A stretch of 64,000 nt of DNA, taken from Sphingopyxis terrae subsp. terrae NBRC 15098. Its GTDB lineage: Bacteria; Pseudomonadota; Alphaproteobacteria; Sphingomonadales; Sphingomonadaceae. The notes beneath the pieces were generated by a model. It was not told where the DNA came from, made no database searches, and was given only the letters and a program-made list of their open reading frames with translations. Numbering within the stretch: position 1 is the first letter of the stretch; each line of letters opens with the position of its first letter. A program made the translations under genes and the position numbers. The stretch covers positions 245,688 to 309,687 of the forward strand of contig NZ_BCZQ01000004.1 of NCBI RefSeq assembly GCF_001598815.1. Reading direction: 5' to 3'. Positions 8,846 to 16,677 of this stretch are shown here, piece after piece.

Positions 8846-9583
8846 TCACGCAACCGCCCTGCCCAGCCTGCCGAGCAATCTTTCCCTCACCGCCAGCAAG
8901 TCGCGGTTTCGGCCATCGAGAATGTCGCGGTCGAGGAAATGTCCGGTGATGGCAAGTCCGGCGATGACGTCGGCAATCGACGGATCGGCATCGCGGCCGC
9001 GCAAAAAAGGCGGCAGCGGCATCAGCCGCGCTTCATATCCAGCCGCGGCGGCGCGGCCGACCGCCCCGCCTGACTTGGGGCTGACAAAGGCCAGATCGTC
9101 GGCGGTGCCGGTCGCCACGCATTCGTCGAGGCTGAGCCCGAAACCGAGCTCGGCAAGCAACAGCAACTCATAGCGCGCGAGCGCCGCTGCCCATAGCCGC
9201 GCCGCCGGCGCCACCGCAATCGCCTCCAGAAGCGCCGACAGCGCGGCGTAGAGCGACGGGTAGGGCTGGCTTTCGGGAAGCGCCGCCGCGGTCAGGCTGG
9301 TCGCCCAGTCGATCGCGGCGGCCGCCAGCGGTTCGGCGAGCAGTGGCGCGCGGCTGGCGATCATTTCAACCGTTGCGCCGCCAAGCTGATCCTCGGTCCG
9401 CGCCCGCAGGTCGAGCGCGACGAGGTTTCCCGGCATAAGTATCGGGCGCAGGCGCCGCGATCGCCCCCCGCGCACATAGCCGGCGACAAGGCCGGCGCGT
9501 TCGGTGAGGGCGCGCAGGATCGCGCCATGTTCGCCATGCGCCCGAACCGCGCAGACGATGGCATCGGCGGTCAGGCCGGCCAA
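8846..9583 (-). CDS. recO: DNA repair protein RecO
   Basis: A 245-aa RecFOR pathway protein that binds SSB-coated single-stranded DNA and helps load RecA. The N-terminal OB fold is seen in [20 protein letters not shown], the [19 protein letters not shown] loop and the following [17 protein letters not shown] strand; the C-terminal helical domain has [19 protein letters not shown] and [18 protein letters not shown], both typical. The length matches the family. It overlaps the thioesterase gene upstream by 13 bp, so translation is probably coupled to the uvrC operon. Confidence 0.9.
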   Translation of the reverse strand: MAGLTADAIVCAVRAHGEHGAILRALTERAGLVAGYVRGGRSRRLRPILMPGNLVALDLRARTEDQLGGATVEMIASRAPLLAEPLAAAAIDWATSLTAAALPESQPYPSLYAALSALLEAIAVAPAARLWAAALARYELLLLAELGFGLSLDECVATGTADDLAFVSPKSGGAVGRAAAAGYEARLMPLPPFLRGRDADPSIADVIAGLAITGHFLDRDILDGRNRDLLAVRERLLGRLGRAVA

Positions 9584-9963
9584 AGCACCATCTGCGTCTG
9601 GGTGACGAGCGCGACCTCTTCGCCCGCTTCGGTGCGGATACGCGTCTGCCAGACCGACAGGCGCTTGCCGATCTTGACCGGCGTCGCTTCGCCGACGAGC
9701 ACCGACCCGACCGGGCCGGCGCCAAGGAAATTGGTCTTGCTTTCGATCGTCGTGGTGCCGCTTGCGCCGTCGGGCAAGGTCAGGAAGGCGCCGACGGCGC
9801 CCAGACAGTCGGCAAACGCCATGATGGCGCCGCCGTGGACGATATTGCCCGCGGTGCAGATGTCGGGCCGCACGGGCAACCGCCCGGTAACGCGCTCTTT
9901 CGTCCCTTCCTGTATCGTCACGCCCAGCGTTCCGGCGAGCGGCATGGCGGCTGCGAAATCCAC
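9571..9963 (-). CDS. PaaI-like hotdog-fold thioesterase
   Basis: A 130-aa acyl-CoA thioesterase of the PaaI/YdiI type. The hotdog motif is [20 protein letters not shown], followed by [13 protein letters not shown] and [20 protein letters not shown], the long strand that lines the active site. The substrate acyl-CoA cannot be predicted. The start is set at GTG 9963 because GAGGAG lies 5-7 bases ahead of it; an ATG at 9999 would add 12 residues and overlap the end of uvrC. It lies between uvrC and recO. Confidence 0.85.
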   Translation of the reverse strand: MDFAAAMPLAGTLGVTIQEGTKERVTGRLPVRPDICTAGNIVHGGAIMAFADCLGAVGAFLTLPDGASGTTTIESKTNFLGAGPVGSVLVGEATPVKIGKRLSVWQTRIRTEAGEEVALVTQTQMVLWPA

Positions 9964-9973
9964 GTTCTTCTCC

Positions 9974-11944
9974 TCAGCTTCCCGGATTGTAGAAATCATA
10001 AACGGCCTGCGCGACCGCCGCGCTGACGCCCGGCGCCTTTTTCAGATCGTCGAGGCTGGCGCTGCGGATCGCCCGCGCGGTGCCGAAATGCATCAACAGC
10101 GCCTTCTTGCGCGCCGGTCCGATGCCCGGAACCTCGTCAAGCGGCGAGCTGCCCATCGCCTTCGCCCGCTTCTGCCGATGCGCGCCAATGGCGAAGCGAT
10201 GTGCCTCGTCGCGCAATCGCTGAATGTAGAAAAGCACGGCATTGTTCGGGGGTAGCGTAAATTCGCGGCCGTCGGGCAAATAGAATGTCTCGCGCCCGGC
10301 GTTGCGATCCGGTCCCTTGGCGACGCCCACATAAGGAAGATCGTCGATACCGAGTTCCGCGAGCACGGCGCCCGCTGCGGACACCTGCCCTTTGCCGCCG
10401 TCGATCAGCACCAGATCGGGCCATTCGCCCTTGTTGCGTTCGGGATCCTCCTCGAGGGCGCGCGCGAAGCGGCGCTGGAACACTTCGCGCATCATCGCAA
10501 AATCGTCGCCCGGCTGCGTTTCCGGGCGCTTGATGTTGAACTTGCGATAGGCGCCCTTGATCCAGCCCTCCGGCCCCGCGACGACCATCGCGCCGAGCGC
10601 ATTGGTGCCCTGAATATGGCTGTTGTCGTAGATTTCGATCCGCTGCGGCGGTTCGTCGAGATCGAACAGATCGGCAAGTTCACGCCCCAGTTTCGCCTGA
10701 CTGCTGCTTTCGGCAAGGCGGCGGTCGAGTTCTTCGCCGGCGTTACGCACCGCCTGTTCGAGCAGTCGCTTGCGATTGCCGCGCTGCGGGACGCTGATCT
10801 CGACCTTGCGGCCCGCCGTTTCGCCGAGCGCTTCGGCAAGGACCGGGGCGTCCTCGGGCTCGCGATCGACGAGGATCAGCTTGGGGGGCGGCACGCCCTC
10901 GTAAAATTGCATGAGGAAGCTCGCCATCACCTCAGGTTCGGGCACCCCCGCGACATGGGCGGGAAAGAAGCTGCGATGCCCCCAATTCTGCCCGCCGCGA
11001 ATGAAGAAACCCGCAATGCAGAGCTGCCCGCCCTTCGCGGCCAGCGCAAAGACATCGGCATCGCCCAGCCCGTCGGCATGCACCGACTGGCTACCCTGGA
11101 TGAAGGTCAGCGCCTTCAACCGGTCGCGGAGCACCGCGGCGAGCTCGAAATCCATGGCTTCGGCCGCGCGCGTCATCGCGTCGCCCAGTCGCTTCTGCAC
11201 CGCGGTCGAGCGGCCTTCCAGAAAATCCTGCGCATCGCCGACGAGTTCGGCATAATCGGCCTTGTCGATACGATCGACACACGGCGCCGAACAGCGCCGG
11301 ATCTGATAGAGCAGGCACGGCCGCGAACGATTGGCGAAGAAGCTGTCGGTGCAACTGCGCAACAGAAAGGTCTTCTGGAGCGCGTTGAGGGTGCGGTTCA
11401 CCGACCCCGCGCTGGCGAACGGGCCATAATAGCGTCCCTTGGCACGGCGGGCGCCGCGATGCTTTTGTACCCGCGGGAAGTCATGATCCATGCGGAGCAG
11501 GATGAAGGGGAAGCTTTTGTCGTCGCGCAGCAGGACATTGTAGGGTGGACGATAGCGTTTGATGAGCTGTGCCTCGAGCAGCAGCGCCTCGGCCTCGCTT
11601 GTCGTCGTCACGATCTCCATAGCGCGCGTCTGCGCGACCATGCGCTGCAACCGCTGCGGCAGCCGCGCGACCTGGGTGTAGTTGGTGACGCGGTTCTTCA
11701 GCGCGCGGGCCTTGCCGACGTACAGAACGTCGCCGCGCGCATCGAGCATCCGATAGACACCGGGGCGCACCGGCAGCTTGCGCACGACGCCGCGAATGAC
11801 CTCGGCACCGCGCTCCAGATCGGGCTTGTCGGCCCCCTCCCCCTCGCCGCGGACGACATAGGTGGCCTTCTCTTCGTTGAATCGTTCGGGAGCGTTGGGA
11901 CGGACCATCATTTCCATGTAGGCGATGGCCGCGCGGCCCGCCAT
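9974..11944 (-). CDS. uvrC: Excinuclease ABC subunit C
   Basis: Dual-incision nuclease of nucleotide excision repair, about 640-656 aa. Domain order: GIY-YIG nuclease at about 56-135 (LPVRPGVYRMLDARGDVLYV), a four-cysteine region near 205-225 (CLLYQIRRCSAPCVD), a UVR domain that binds UvrB, an RNase H-like endonuclease region (RIEIYDNSHIQGTNALGAMV, then LVLIDGGKGQVSAA), and C-terminal helix-hairpin-helix repeats (DEVPGIGPARKKALLMHFG). Several ATGs lie in the first 13 codons (11944, 11917, 11911, 11908), so the true start is uncertain. It is divergent from the SDR gene. Confidence 0.95.
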   Translation of the reverse strand: MAGRAAIAYMEMMVRPNAPERFNEEKATYVVRGEGEGADKPDLERGAEVIRGVVRKLPVRPGVYRMLDARGDVLYVGKARALKNRVTNYTQVARLPQRLQRMVAQTRAMEIVTTTSEAEALLLEAQLIKRYRPPYNVLLRDDKSFPFILLRMDHDFPRVQKHRGARRAKGRYYGPFASAGSVNRTLNALQKTFLLRSCTDSFFANRSRPCLLYQIRRCSAPCVDRIDKADYAELVGDAQDFLEGRSTAVQKRLGDAMTRAAEAMDFELAAVLRDRLKALTFIQGSQSVHADGLGDADVFALAAKGGQLCIAGFFIRGGQNWGHRSFFPAHVAGVPEPEVMASFLMQFYEGVPPPKLILVDREPEDAPVLAEALGETAGRKVEISVPQRGNRKRLLEQAVRNAGEELDRRLAESSSQAKLGRELADLFDLDEPPQRIEIYDNSHIQGTNALGAMVVAGPEGWIKGAYRKFNIKRPETQPGDDFAMMREVFQRRFARALEEDPERNKGEWPDLVLIDGGKGQVSAAGAVLAELGIDDLPYVGVAKGPDRNAGRETFYLPDGREFTLPPNNAVLFYIQRLRDEAHRFAIGAHRQKRAKAMGSSPLDEVPGIGPARKKALLMHFGTARAIRSASLDDLKKAPGVSAAVAQAVYDFYNPGS

Positions 11945-11974
11945 AGTGTGGCAGGTAAAAGCATGGAGGGGGCG

Positions 11975-12694
11975 ATGGAATTACACGGCAAACTGGCGCT
12001 GGTGACGGGCGGAAGCGACGGAATCGGGCGCGAAATCGCGCTGCAATTGCAGGCGGCGGGCGCCGAGGTGGTCGTGACGGGCCGCTCACCCGAAAAACTG
12101 GCGGGGATGCGGGCGCTGGGTTTTGAAACGATCGCCGGCGATCTGTCCGAGCCGGCGGGAATCGATGCCGTCGTCGCGGGGGTCGCAGGGCGACCGCTGG
12201 CGCTTCTGGTCAACAATGCCGGGGTCGGTAGCGATTATGAGCTGGACGAGCCGGCGACTCTCGACAGCGCGGCGCAGTGCATCCGTACCAACCTCGACGC
12301 GCCGATCGCACTCTGCACGCGGCTGCTGCCGATCCTGCGCGCCCAGCCTGCCGCCGCAATCGTCAATGTGACCTCGGGGCTCGCGATCGCACCGCGCGCC
12401 GGCGGTTCGATCTATTGCGCCACCAAGGCCGGGCTGCGCGCCTATACGCAGGCGATCCGCCACCTGCTGCGCGACAGCAATGTGGCGGTGATCGAGGCGC
12501 TGCCGCCGGTGGTGGAAACCAATATGACCGCGGGTCGCGCCGGGAAGAAGATGAGCGCGCACGATTGCGCCGCCGAAATCGTGCGCGGCATCCGCACCGG
12601 CAAGCGCGAGGTGAATGCGGGGGCGGTGAAGCTGTTGCAACTCGTCAACAGCGTCTCGCCCGCCCTCGCCCGCCGGATCATGATCAAATATTGA
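11975..12694 (+). CDS. Short-chain dehydrogenase/reductase
   Basis: A 239-aa NAD(P)-dependent SDR. The nucleotide-binding motif is TGGSDGIG at 11-18, the structural NNAG motif is in ALLVNNAGVGSDYE, catalytic Ser is in NVTSGLA, and Tyr/Lys are in SIYCATKAGLRAY. It resembles DltE-type oxidoreductases. The start at 11975 follows a GGAGGGG site; an ATG at 11963 is possible. It is divergent from uvrC, with only 30 bp between starts. Substrate unknown. Confidence 0.88.
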   Translation: MELHGKLALVTGGSDGIGREIALQLQAAGAEVVVTGRSPEKLAGMRALGFETIAGDLSEPAGIDAVVAGVAGRPLALLVNNAGVGSDYELDEPATLDSAAQCIRTNLDAPIALCTRLLPILRAQPAAAIVNVTSGLAIAPRAGGSIYCATKAGLRAYTQAIRHLLRDSNVAVIEALPPVVETNMTAGRAGKKMSAHDCAAEIVRGIRTGKREVNAGAVKLLQLVNSVSPALARRIMIKY

Positions 12695-12770
12695 GGCCGC
12701 CAATTTCGGCTTTGCGCGCCCGAACGGCTGTGGCAGGCCGTGCACGGGGCGCACCATAAGGGGGGATATT

Positions 12771-13205
12771 ATGCGCATGATTTTTGTGGCGGCCACGCTG
12801 TTGCCGCTCGCCACGCCCGCCGCCGCCGAATGGTATCTGGTCGGCGGCAATGATTCGACCCGCACCTATGTCGACCTTGCGAGCCTGCGCGCGCTGAGCG
12901 GCAAGATCATCGGCGACGTGCTGAGCATCTATGCCAAACCGCTCAGCGGCGGGCCGATATCGGGCGCGAAAATTCGCGAGGAGCTCGATTGCGGTGGCAA
13001 TTCCTTCCGCACGCTCGAATATAGCTATTACCGCGCCGACGGCAGCTTCATCGAGAGCGAACCGTCCGAGACGATCACCGAACACAAGGCGCCCGCCGCC
13101 AACAGCATCAACGAGGCGATCATGGATTTCGCCTGCTATCGCAAGGGCGGCACCGCGGTCAGCGATCCGTTCAGCGATGCGGCCGACAATTTCGACGAGT
13201 ATTGA
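12771..13205 (+). CDS. Secreted protein, surface-adhesin E-like
   Basis: A 144-aa exported protein of unknown function. Residues 1-19 are a signal peptide ending AAA. The mature protein starts EWYLVGGNDSTRTYVDLASL and includes a DC pair (ELDCGG) and a second cysteine near the end (MDFACYRKGG), probably disulphide-linked. The layout, strand plus YVD plus a central DC plus a late cysteine, resembles the surface-adhesin E type domain common in Proteobacteria. A strong bidirectional hairpin follows its stop. Confidence 0.72.
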   Translation: MRMIFVAATLLPLATPAAAEWYLVGGNDSTRTYVDLASLRALSGKIIGDVLSIYAKPLSGGPISGAKIREELDCGGNSFRTLEYSYYRADGSFIESEPSETITEHKAPAANSINEAIMDFACYRKGGTAVSDPFSDAADNFDEY

Positions 13206-13210
13206 CGCGA

Positions 13211-13248
13211 AAAAGCGGCCGTCTCGCTTAGACGAGACGGCCGCTTTT
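13211..13248. terminator. Bidirectional Rho-independent terminator
   Basis: A 15-bp perfect stem (AAAGCGGCCGTCTCG and its complement) with a short loop, flanked by A-run on the left and T-run on the right. It separates the converging secreted-protein gene and the atpF end of the F0 operon and should stop transcripts from both sides. Confidence 0.85.
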
Positions 13249-13268
13249 CATGGCCCGATCGGGAAAGA

Positions 13269-13820
13269 TCAGCTCTTGGCGACGGCCGCGATCGCCTGAT
13301 CGATCAGCGCCTTGTCGGCGCCCGCGTCATGCTTGGCCGCGATCAGCGCCGCGGCGGCATCGGTCGCCGCCTTGGCCGCCGCGGCACGAACCTCGGCAAC
13401 CGCGTTGGCTTCGGCCGCCGCGATGCGGTCTTCGGCCATCTGCTTGCGGCGAGCGATCAGCGCGGTCGCATCGCCCTTCGCCTTGGCGACGAGCGCTTCG
13501 GCCTCGGATTCGGCGCGGGCGCGAAGCTCGTCGGCTTCCTTCGCCGCATCGGCAAGCTTGGCCTCATATTCGGCCTTGAGCGATTCGGCATCGAGGCGAA
13601 GCTGTTCGGCTTCGCCGAGCTGCTTCGAAATCTCTGCGATCTTCTTGTCGAGCGACGCGCCGATCATCGCCGGCACCTTCTTCCAGACAAGAATGCCGAG
13701 GAAGGCGAGCATCGCGATCGACACCCACACGGTGGCGTTAAGCCCGAAAGCCGTCGGATCGGCATGCGCCTCTCCGGCAGCGCCGGCAGCTTCGGACAGG
13801 ATCATCAGGAAATCAGCCAT
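13269..13820 (-). CDS. atpF: F0F1 ATP synthase subunit b
   Basis: Peripheral-stalk subunit of 183 aa. One N-terminal membrane helix lies at about 28-48 (NATVWVSIAMLAFLGILVW), followed by a long Ala/Glu/Lys-rich coiled coil (LDKKIAEISKQLGEAEQLRL onward) that connects F0 to F1. It is the last gene of the F0 operon and overlaps atpF' by 8 bp. The assignment b versus b' follows gene order: in alphaproteobacteria the b' gene precedes b. Confidence 0.92.
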   Translation of the reverse strand: MADFLMILSEAAGAAGEAHADPTAFGLNATVWVSIAMLAFLGILVWKKVPAMIGASLDKKIAEISKQLGEAEQLRLDAESLKAEYEAKLADAAKEADELRARAESEAEALVAKAKGDATALIARRKQMAEDRIAAAEANAVAEVRAAAAKAATDAAAALIAAKHDAGADKALIDQAIAAVAKS

Positions 13821-14313
13821 GCAGCACCGCCTTCACCGCAGCCTTTGCGTCGGTTGCGGCAACTTTCACGCCCGACAGCTTGGCCACCAGGTCGGTCGCC
13901 GCTTCGGCAGCGACCGATTCGATTTCCGCCATTGCCGAGGTGCGCGCAGCGCCCACATCGGCTTCGGCCGCTGCCAGCTTTTCCGAAAGCTCGGCATCGA
14001 CCTTTGCCAGGCGCTTTTCAGCGTCGCGAGCGGCCTTGTCCTTGGCGTCCGAAACCGCCTTCTGCGCCGCAGCGCGGCTTGCCTCGCTCTGCTGGCGATA
14101 GCTTTCCTCGAGGCCGTCGGCGGCCGCATGTGCGGCCTTGGCCGCCGCCAGATCGTCGGCGACCTTGCGATCGCGCGCGTCAACCGTCGCCTCGATCTTG
14201 GGCAGCATGCCGCGGCCGATGACGATGTAGATGCCGGCAAACACGACCAGCAGCCAGAAAAGCTGCGAGGCGAGATACCAGTTATCAGCGGTTAGCTGGG
14301 CTATCTGGGGCAT
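13813..14313 (-). CDS. atpG: F0F1 ATP synthase subunit b'
   Basis: Second peripheral-stalk subunit, 166 aa. The membrane helix is at about 16-33 (SQLFWLLVVFAGIYIVIGRG), followed by LPKIEATVDARDRKVADDL and a coiled coil rich in Ala and Lys. Having b and b' as a heterodimer is typical of photosynthetic bacteria and alphaproteobacteria. It lies between atpE (87-bp gap) and atpF (8-bp overlap). The symbol atpG here means b', not gamma; atpF' is also used. Confidence 0.9.
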   Translation of the reverse strand: MPQIAQLTADNWYLASQLFWLLVVFAGIYIVIGRGMLPKIEATVDARDRKVADDLAAAKAAHAAADGLEESYRQQSEASRAAAQKAVSDAKDKAARDAEKRLAKVDAELSEKLAAAEADVGAARTSAMAEIESVAAEAATDLVAKLSGVKVAATDAKAAVKAVLHG

Positions 14314-14400
14314 GAAAGGCGAACCTTAAACTTATGAAAAACCTGCAAATCGGTGCAGCCGGTCCCCATCCGAGAACCGGCCACGCCGGATCGTCCGAAA

Positions 14401-14628
14401 TCAGACGACGAAGAGCAGGATCATCGCGACGACGAACGCGAGCAGGCCGAGAAGTTCGGCAGCCGCGAAGCCGATGAACAGGCGACCCTGCTGGCCGTCG
14501 GCGGCCGCGGGGTTGCGCAGCGCGCTTTCGAGGAAGCTGCCGAAGACGTTACCCACGCCGATGGCGGCCATGCCGGCACCGATAGCGGCGAGACCAGCAC
14601 CGATCAGCTTTGCTGCTTCTGCGTCCAT
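14401..14628 (-). CDS. atpE: F0F1 ATP synthase subunit c
   Basis: Proteolipid of 75 aa, two membrane helices joined by a polar loop. Helix 1 has the Gly-rich packing motif (IGAGLAAIGAGMAAIGVGNV), the loop is ESALRNPAAADGQQGR, and helix 2 carries the proton-binding Glu58 in FIGFAAAELLGLLAF. The residues around Glu58 give no clear sign of sodium coupling, so a proton ring is likely. An AAGGAGT site precedes the start. The 40-bp gap to atpB suggests one transcript. Confidence 0.95.
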   Translation of the reverse strand: MDAEAAKLIGAGLAAIGAGMAAIGVGNVFGSFLESALRNPAAADGQQGRLFIGFAAAELLGLLAFVVAMILLFVV

Positions 14629-14668
14629 TGTAATACTCCTTGGGTGTAAGCGTTTGGTATAAACGGGA

Positions 14669-15454
14669 TTAGTGAAGGTTGACCGCGTCGTTGATGTAAA
14701 GCGAGGTCAACAGGGCGAAAACATAAGCCTGGATGCCGGCGACGAGCAGTTCGAGCGCGCTGATGCCGATCATCAGGATGAAGCTGAGGACCGAGACGAT
14801 CGAGCCGAGCCAGACGGTTTCGGCGTTGAAGCCGTTGATGACGAAGCCCGACAGCACCTTAAGCAGAACGTGACCCGCCGTCATTGCGACGAAGAGACGC
14901 AGGCCGAGGCTGAAAGGGCGGACCATGAAGGACACGAACTCGATGGGCGCGATGATCGGAATCATCGGCAGCGGCGTGCCGTGCGGCACGAAGAGCGAGA
15001 AGAAGTGCAGGCCATGGCGCCAGAAACCGACGACGAGCACGATCGCGAAGCTGACCAGCGCGAGAACGCCGGTGATCGCAATGTGGCTGGTGACGGTGAA
15101 GGGATGAATGCCGAATACGCCAAGCGGCAGCATGCCGAGCAGGTTGCAGAACAGGATGAACATGAACAGCGAGAAGACATAGGGCGTGAACTTGCGCCCT
15201 TCGCTGCCGATATTCTGCGTCATCATGCTGGAGATGAAGCCCGTGAAGCCCTCGACGGCGGCCTGCCAGCGGCCGGGAACGAGCTGACGGCGCATGCCGC
15301 CCCACATGAAGATGCCGAGCGTGATGGCCGCGACAACCATCCACAGCGCGCTGTTGGTGAACAGGATTTCGTGCCCGCCCAGATGGAAACCGCCGCCGAG
15401 CGGGGTCACCTCGAACTGGTGCATCGGGTCGATCTTGCCGGATTCCGCCGCCAC
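14669..15454 (-). CDS. atpB: F0F1 ATP synthase subunit a
   Basis: Stator subunit of 261 aa that forms the proton half-channels against the c ring. The essential arginine is R186 in the segment RPFSLGLRLFVAMTAGHVLL, and the later helix has LELLVAGIQAYVFALLTSLY. Five to six hydrophobic helices are visible. The start codon is GTG at 15454 with GGAGTGAAGA just upstream. It is followed by atpE and preceded by atpI. Confidence 0.95.
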   Translation of the reverse strand: MAAESGKIDPMHQFEVTPLGGGFHLGGHEILFTNSALWMVVAAITLGIFMWGGMRRQLVPGRWQAAVEGFTGFISSMMTQNIGSEGRKFTPYVFSLFMFILFCNLLGMLPLGVFGIHPFTVTSHIAITGVLALVSFAIVLVVGFWRHGLHFFSLFVPHGTPLPMIPIIAPIEFVSFMVRPFSLGLRLFVAMTAGHVLLKVLSGFVINGFNAETVWLGSIVSVLSFILMIGISALELLVAGIQAYVFALLTSLYINDAVNLH

Positions 15455-15522
15455 TCTTCACTCCACGCGCATTGCGGGGCGGCTCATCGGGCCGTCCCGC
15501 CAGAAATTCCCTTTGATCCGCG

Positions 15523-15843
15523 CTACTTGCGTGGACCCGAAGCGATGCGAATGATGTTCCGGAACGCCACGACGATCCCCATGAACAACATTCCCAACAA
15601 CCCCCAGGGCGACGTGCCCGCGATGCGGTCGATCAGCCAGCCGAACAAGGCGCCACCGATCAATCCACCCAGCAGTTCCGCCAGCACCCGGTTCCCGAGC
15701 CGGTAATTGGCATCGGATTCCGGACTGGCGGTGCCTGCGGTCCGTTTCGCTTCTGCGGCTTCGGCCCGGTCCAATCGCTCTTCGAGCGAGACCAGGCGCG
15801 AATCCTCCGAAGTTTGATCCGGATCGCTGCCCTTCCCCGTCAT
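15523..15843 (-). CDS. atpI: AtpZ/AtpI family F0 assembly protein
   Basis: A 106-aa protein. Residues 1-48 are acidic and helical (LVSLEERLDRAEAAEAKR). Two membrane helices follow: NRVLAELLGGLIGGALFGWL and GLLGMLFMGIVVAFRNIIRI. Such proteins are the first gene of F0 operons and act in c-ring assembly or Mg2+ supply. It lies 68 bp ahead of atpB. The 204 bp upstream hold the promoter of the operon and the terminator of the ydbH operon. Confidence 0.85.
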   Translation of the reverse strand: MTGKGSDPDQTSEDSRLVSLEERLDRAEAAEAKRTAGTASPESDANYRLGNRVLAELLGGLIGGALFGWLIDRIAGTSPWGLLGMLFMGIVVAFRNIIRIASGPRK

Positions 15844-15982
15844 CTTCCGCCATCCTCCTGAAACAGAACCGAAAAGAATCGGTGCCGCCCGCGAAAAAGG
15901 CCCGGAAAAAGCCGGGGGACCCCTAAGGCGCGGCCCGTTTAGGAACGCCGCCCGATTAAGTCAATGCCCGTGCGCAGGCGCA

Positions 15983-16017
15983 CAAAAATGCCGCCGCGTT
16001 TAGGGGCGCGGCGGCAT
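15983..16017 (-). terminator. Rho-independent terminator of the ydbH operon
   Basis: An 11-bp perfect stem (ATGCCGCCGCG and its complement) with an 8-base loop; read on the minus strand it is followed by TTTTT. It lies 31 bp past the ydbL stop and ahead of the atpI promoter region. Confidence 0.8.
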
Positions 16018-16047
16018 AATGAGGCACGAAGGCCTGCTGCTAATTCG

Positions 16048-16443
16048 TCAGTTGGCGGCGCACCGCGGATCGCGCACCGGCGGGCTGCTGTCGCGCGTCA
16101 GCCATTTGCCGTCGGGCGTGCGGTATTTCTCGCCCGGCGCGGTCTTCAGGATCAGATTGCAACCCGTCACAAAGGCGAACTGTTCGATCGTGCTGCCCGC
16201 CGGCGCGTTCCGCGTATAGGCGTCCTTGCGCTTGATATTGAGGTCGCTGACCAGCTTGCGCACTGCATCGGTCGGCGTGGTCACAAAGCCGAGGTAGCCG
16301 TCGGGCTGTTCGCCGATCAGGCCCGCGGCGCGCGCATTTTCATAGGCGGGGTCGCGCTGTGCCAGCGCCGGCGTGACCAGCGCGGCGACCGCTCCGGCGG
16401 CGGCCAGCGCGGCGATTGCGGGTTTGAACATCTGCTTCATCAT
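16048..16443 (-). CDS. ydbL: YdbL family periplasmic protein (DUF1318)
   Basis: A 131-aa exported protein with a signal peptide of about 28 residues ending in ALA before QRDP. The mature part has the family pattern DPAYENARAAGLIGEQPDGYLGF, then TPTDAVRKLVSDLNIKRKDAY, as in YdbL proteins. The C-terminal half (after residue 85) extends beyond the short E. coli form, with two cysteines (TGCNLIL and DPRCAAN). It is the last gene of ydbH-ynbE-ydbL, 15 bp after ynbE. Confidence 0.8.
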   Translation of the reverse strand: MMKQMFKPAIAALAAAGAVAALVTPALAQRDPAYENARAAGLIGEQPDGYLGFVTTPTDAVRKLVSDLNIKRKDAYTRNAPAGSTIEQFAFVTGCNLILKTAPGEKYRTPDGKWLTRDSSPPVRDPRCAAN

Positions 16444-16458
16444 CTTGTTTCGTCCCTG

Positions 16459-16677
16459 TCAGAAGATAGAGCCATTTTGTTCGATCAGCTTTTTCGCGTC
16501 GCCGTCGATCCTGTACACCACTTCCTGCTGGATGCGGATATTCAGGTTGATCTCGATCGGCTTGTCGGGCGCTGACACCTGAACGCAGCCGCCGAGGCCC
16601 ATCGTTCCGATCGTCAGCAACAGACACCGACCGCCTATGGCCGCTCTCCTCATCTTTCCTGTCTTCCTTACCGTCAT
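16459..16677 (-). CDS. ynbE: YnbE-like outer membrane lipoprotein
   Basis: A 72-aa lipoprotein. The lipobox is GLGGC with Cys31, after a short hydrophobic signal. The mature part contains KPIEINLNIRIQQEVVYRID, the family signature. In E. coli YnbE multimers pair with the C-terminus of YdbH to complete a bridge to the outer membrane; the same gene order here supports the assignment. It overlaps ydbH by 4 bp. Confidence 0.82.
   Translation of the reverse strand: MTVRKTGKMRRAAIGGRCLLLTIGTMGLGGCVQVSAPDKPIEINLNIRIQQEVVYRIDGDAKKLIEQNGSIF

Noticed and set aside
8846..9583. Putative zinc-finger in RecO
   Set aside because: Only two cysteines are present, far apart, so no zinc site.
10616..11974. 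Long upstream extension of the SDR frame across uvrC
   Set aside because: Sequence before 11975 is antisense to uvrC and unlike any SDR; GGAGGGG marks the real start.
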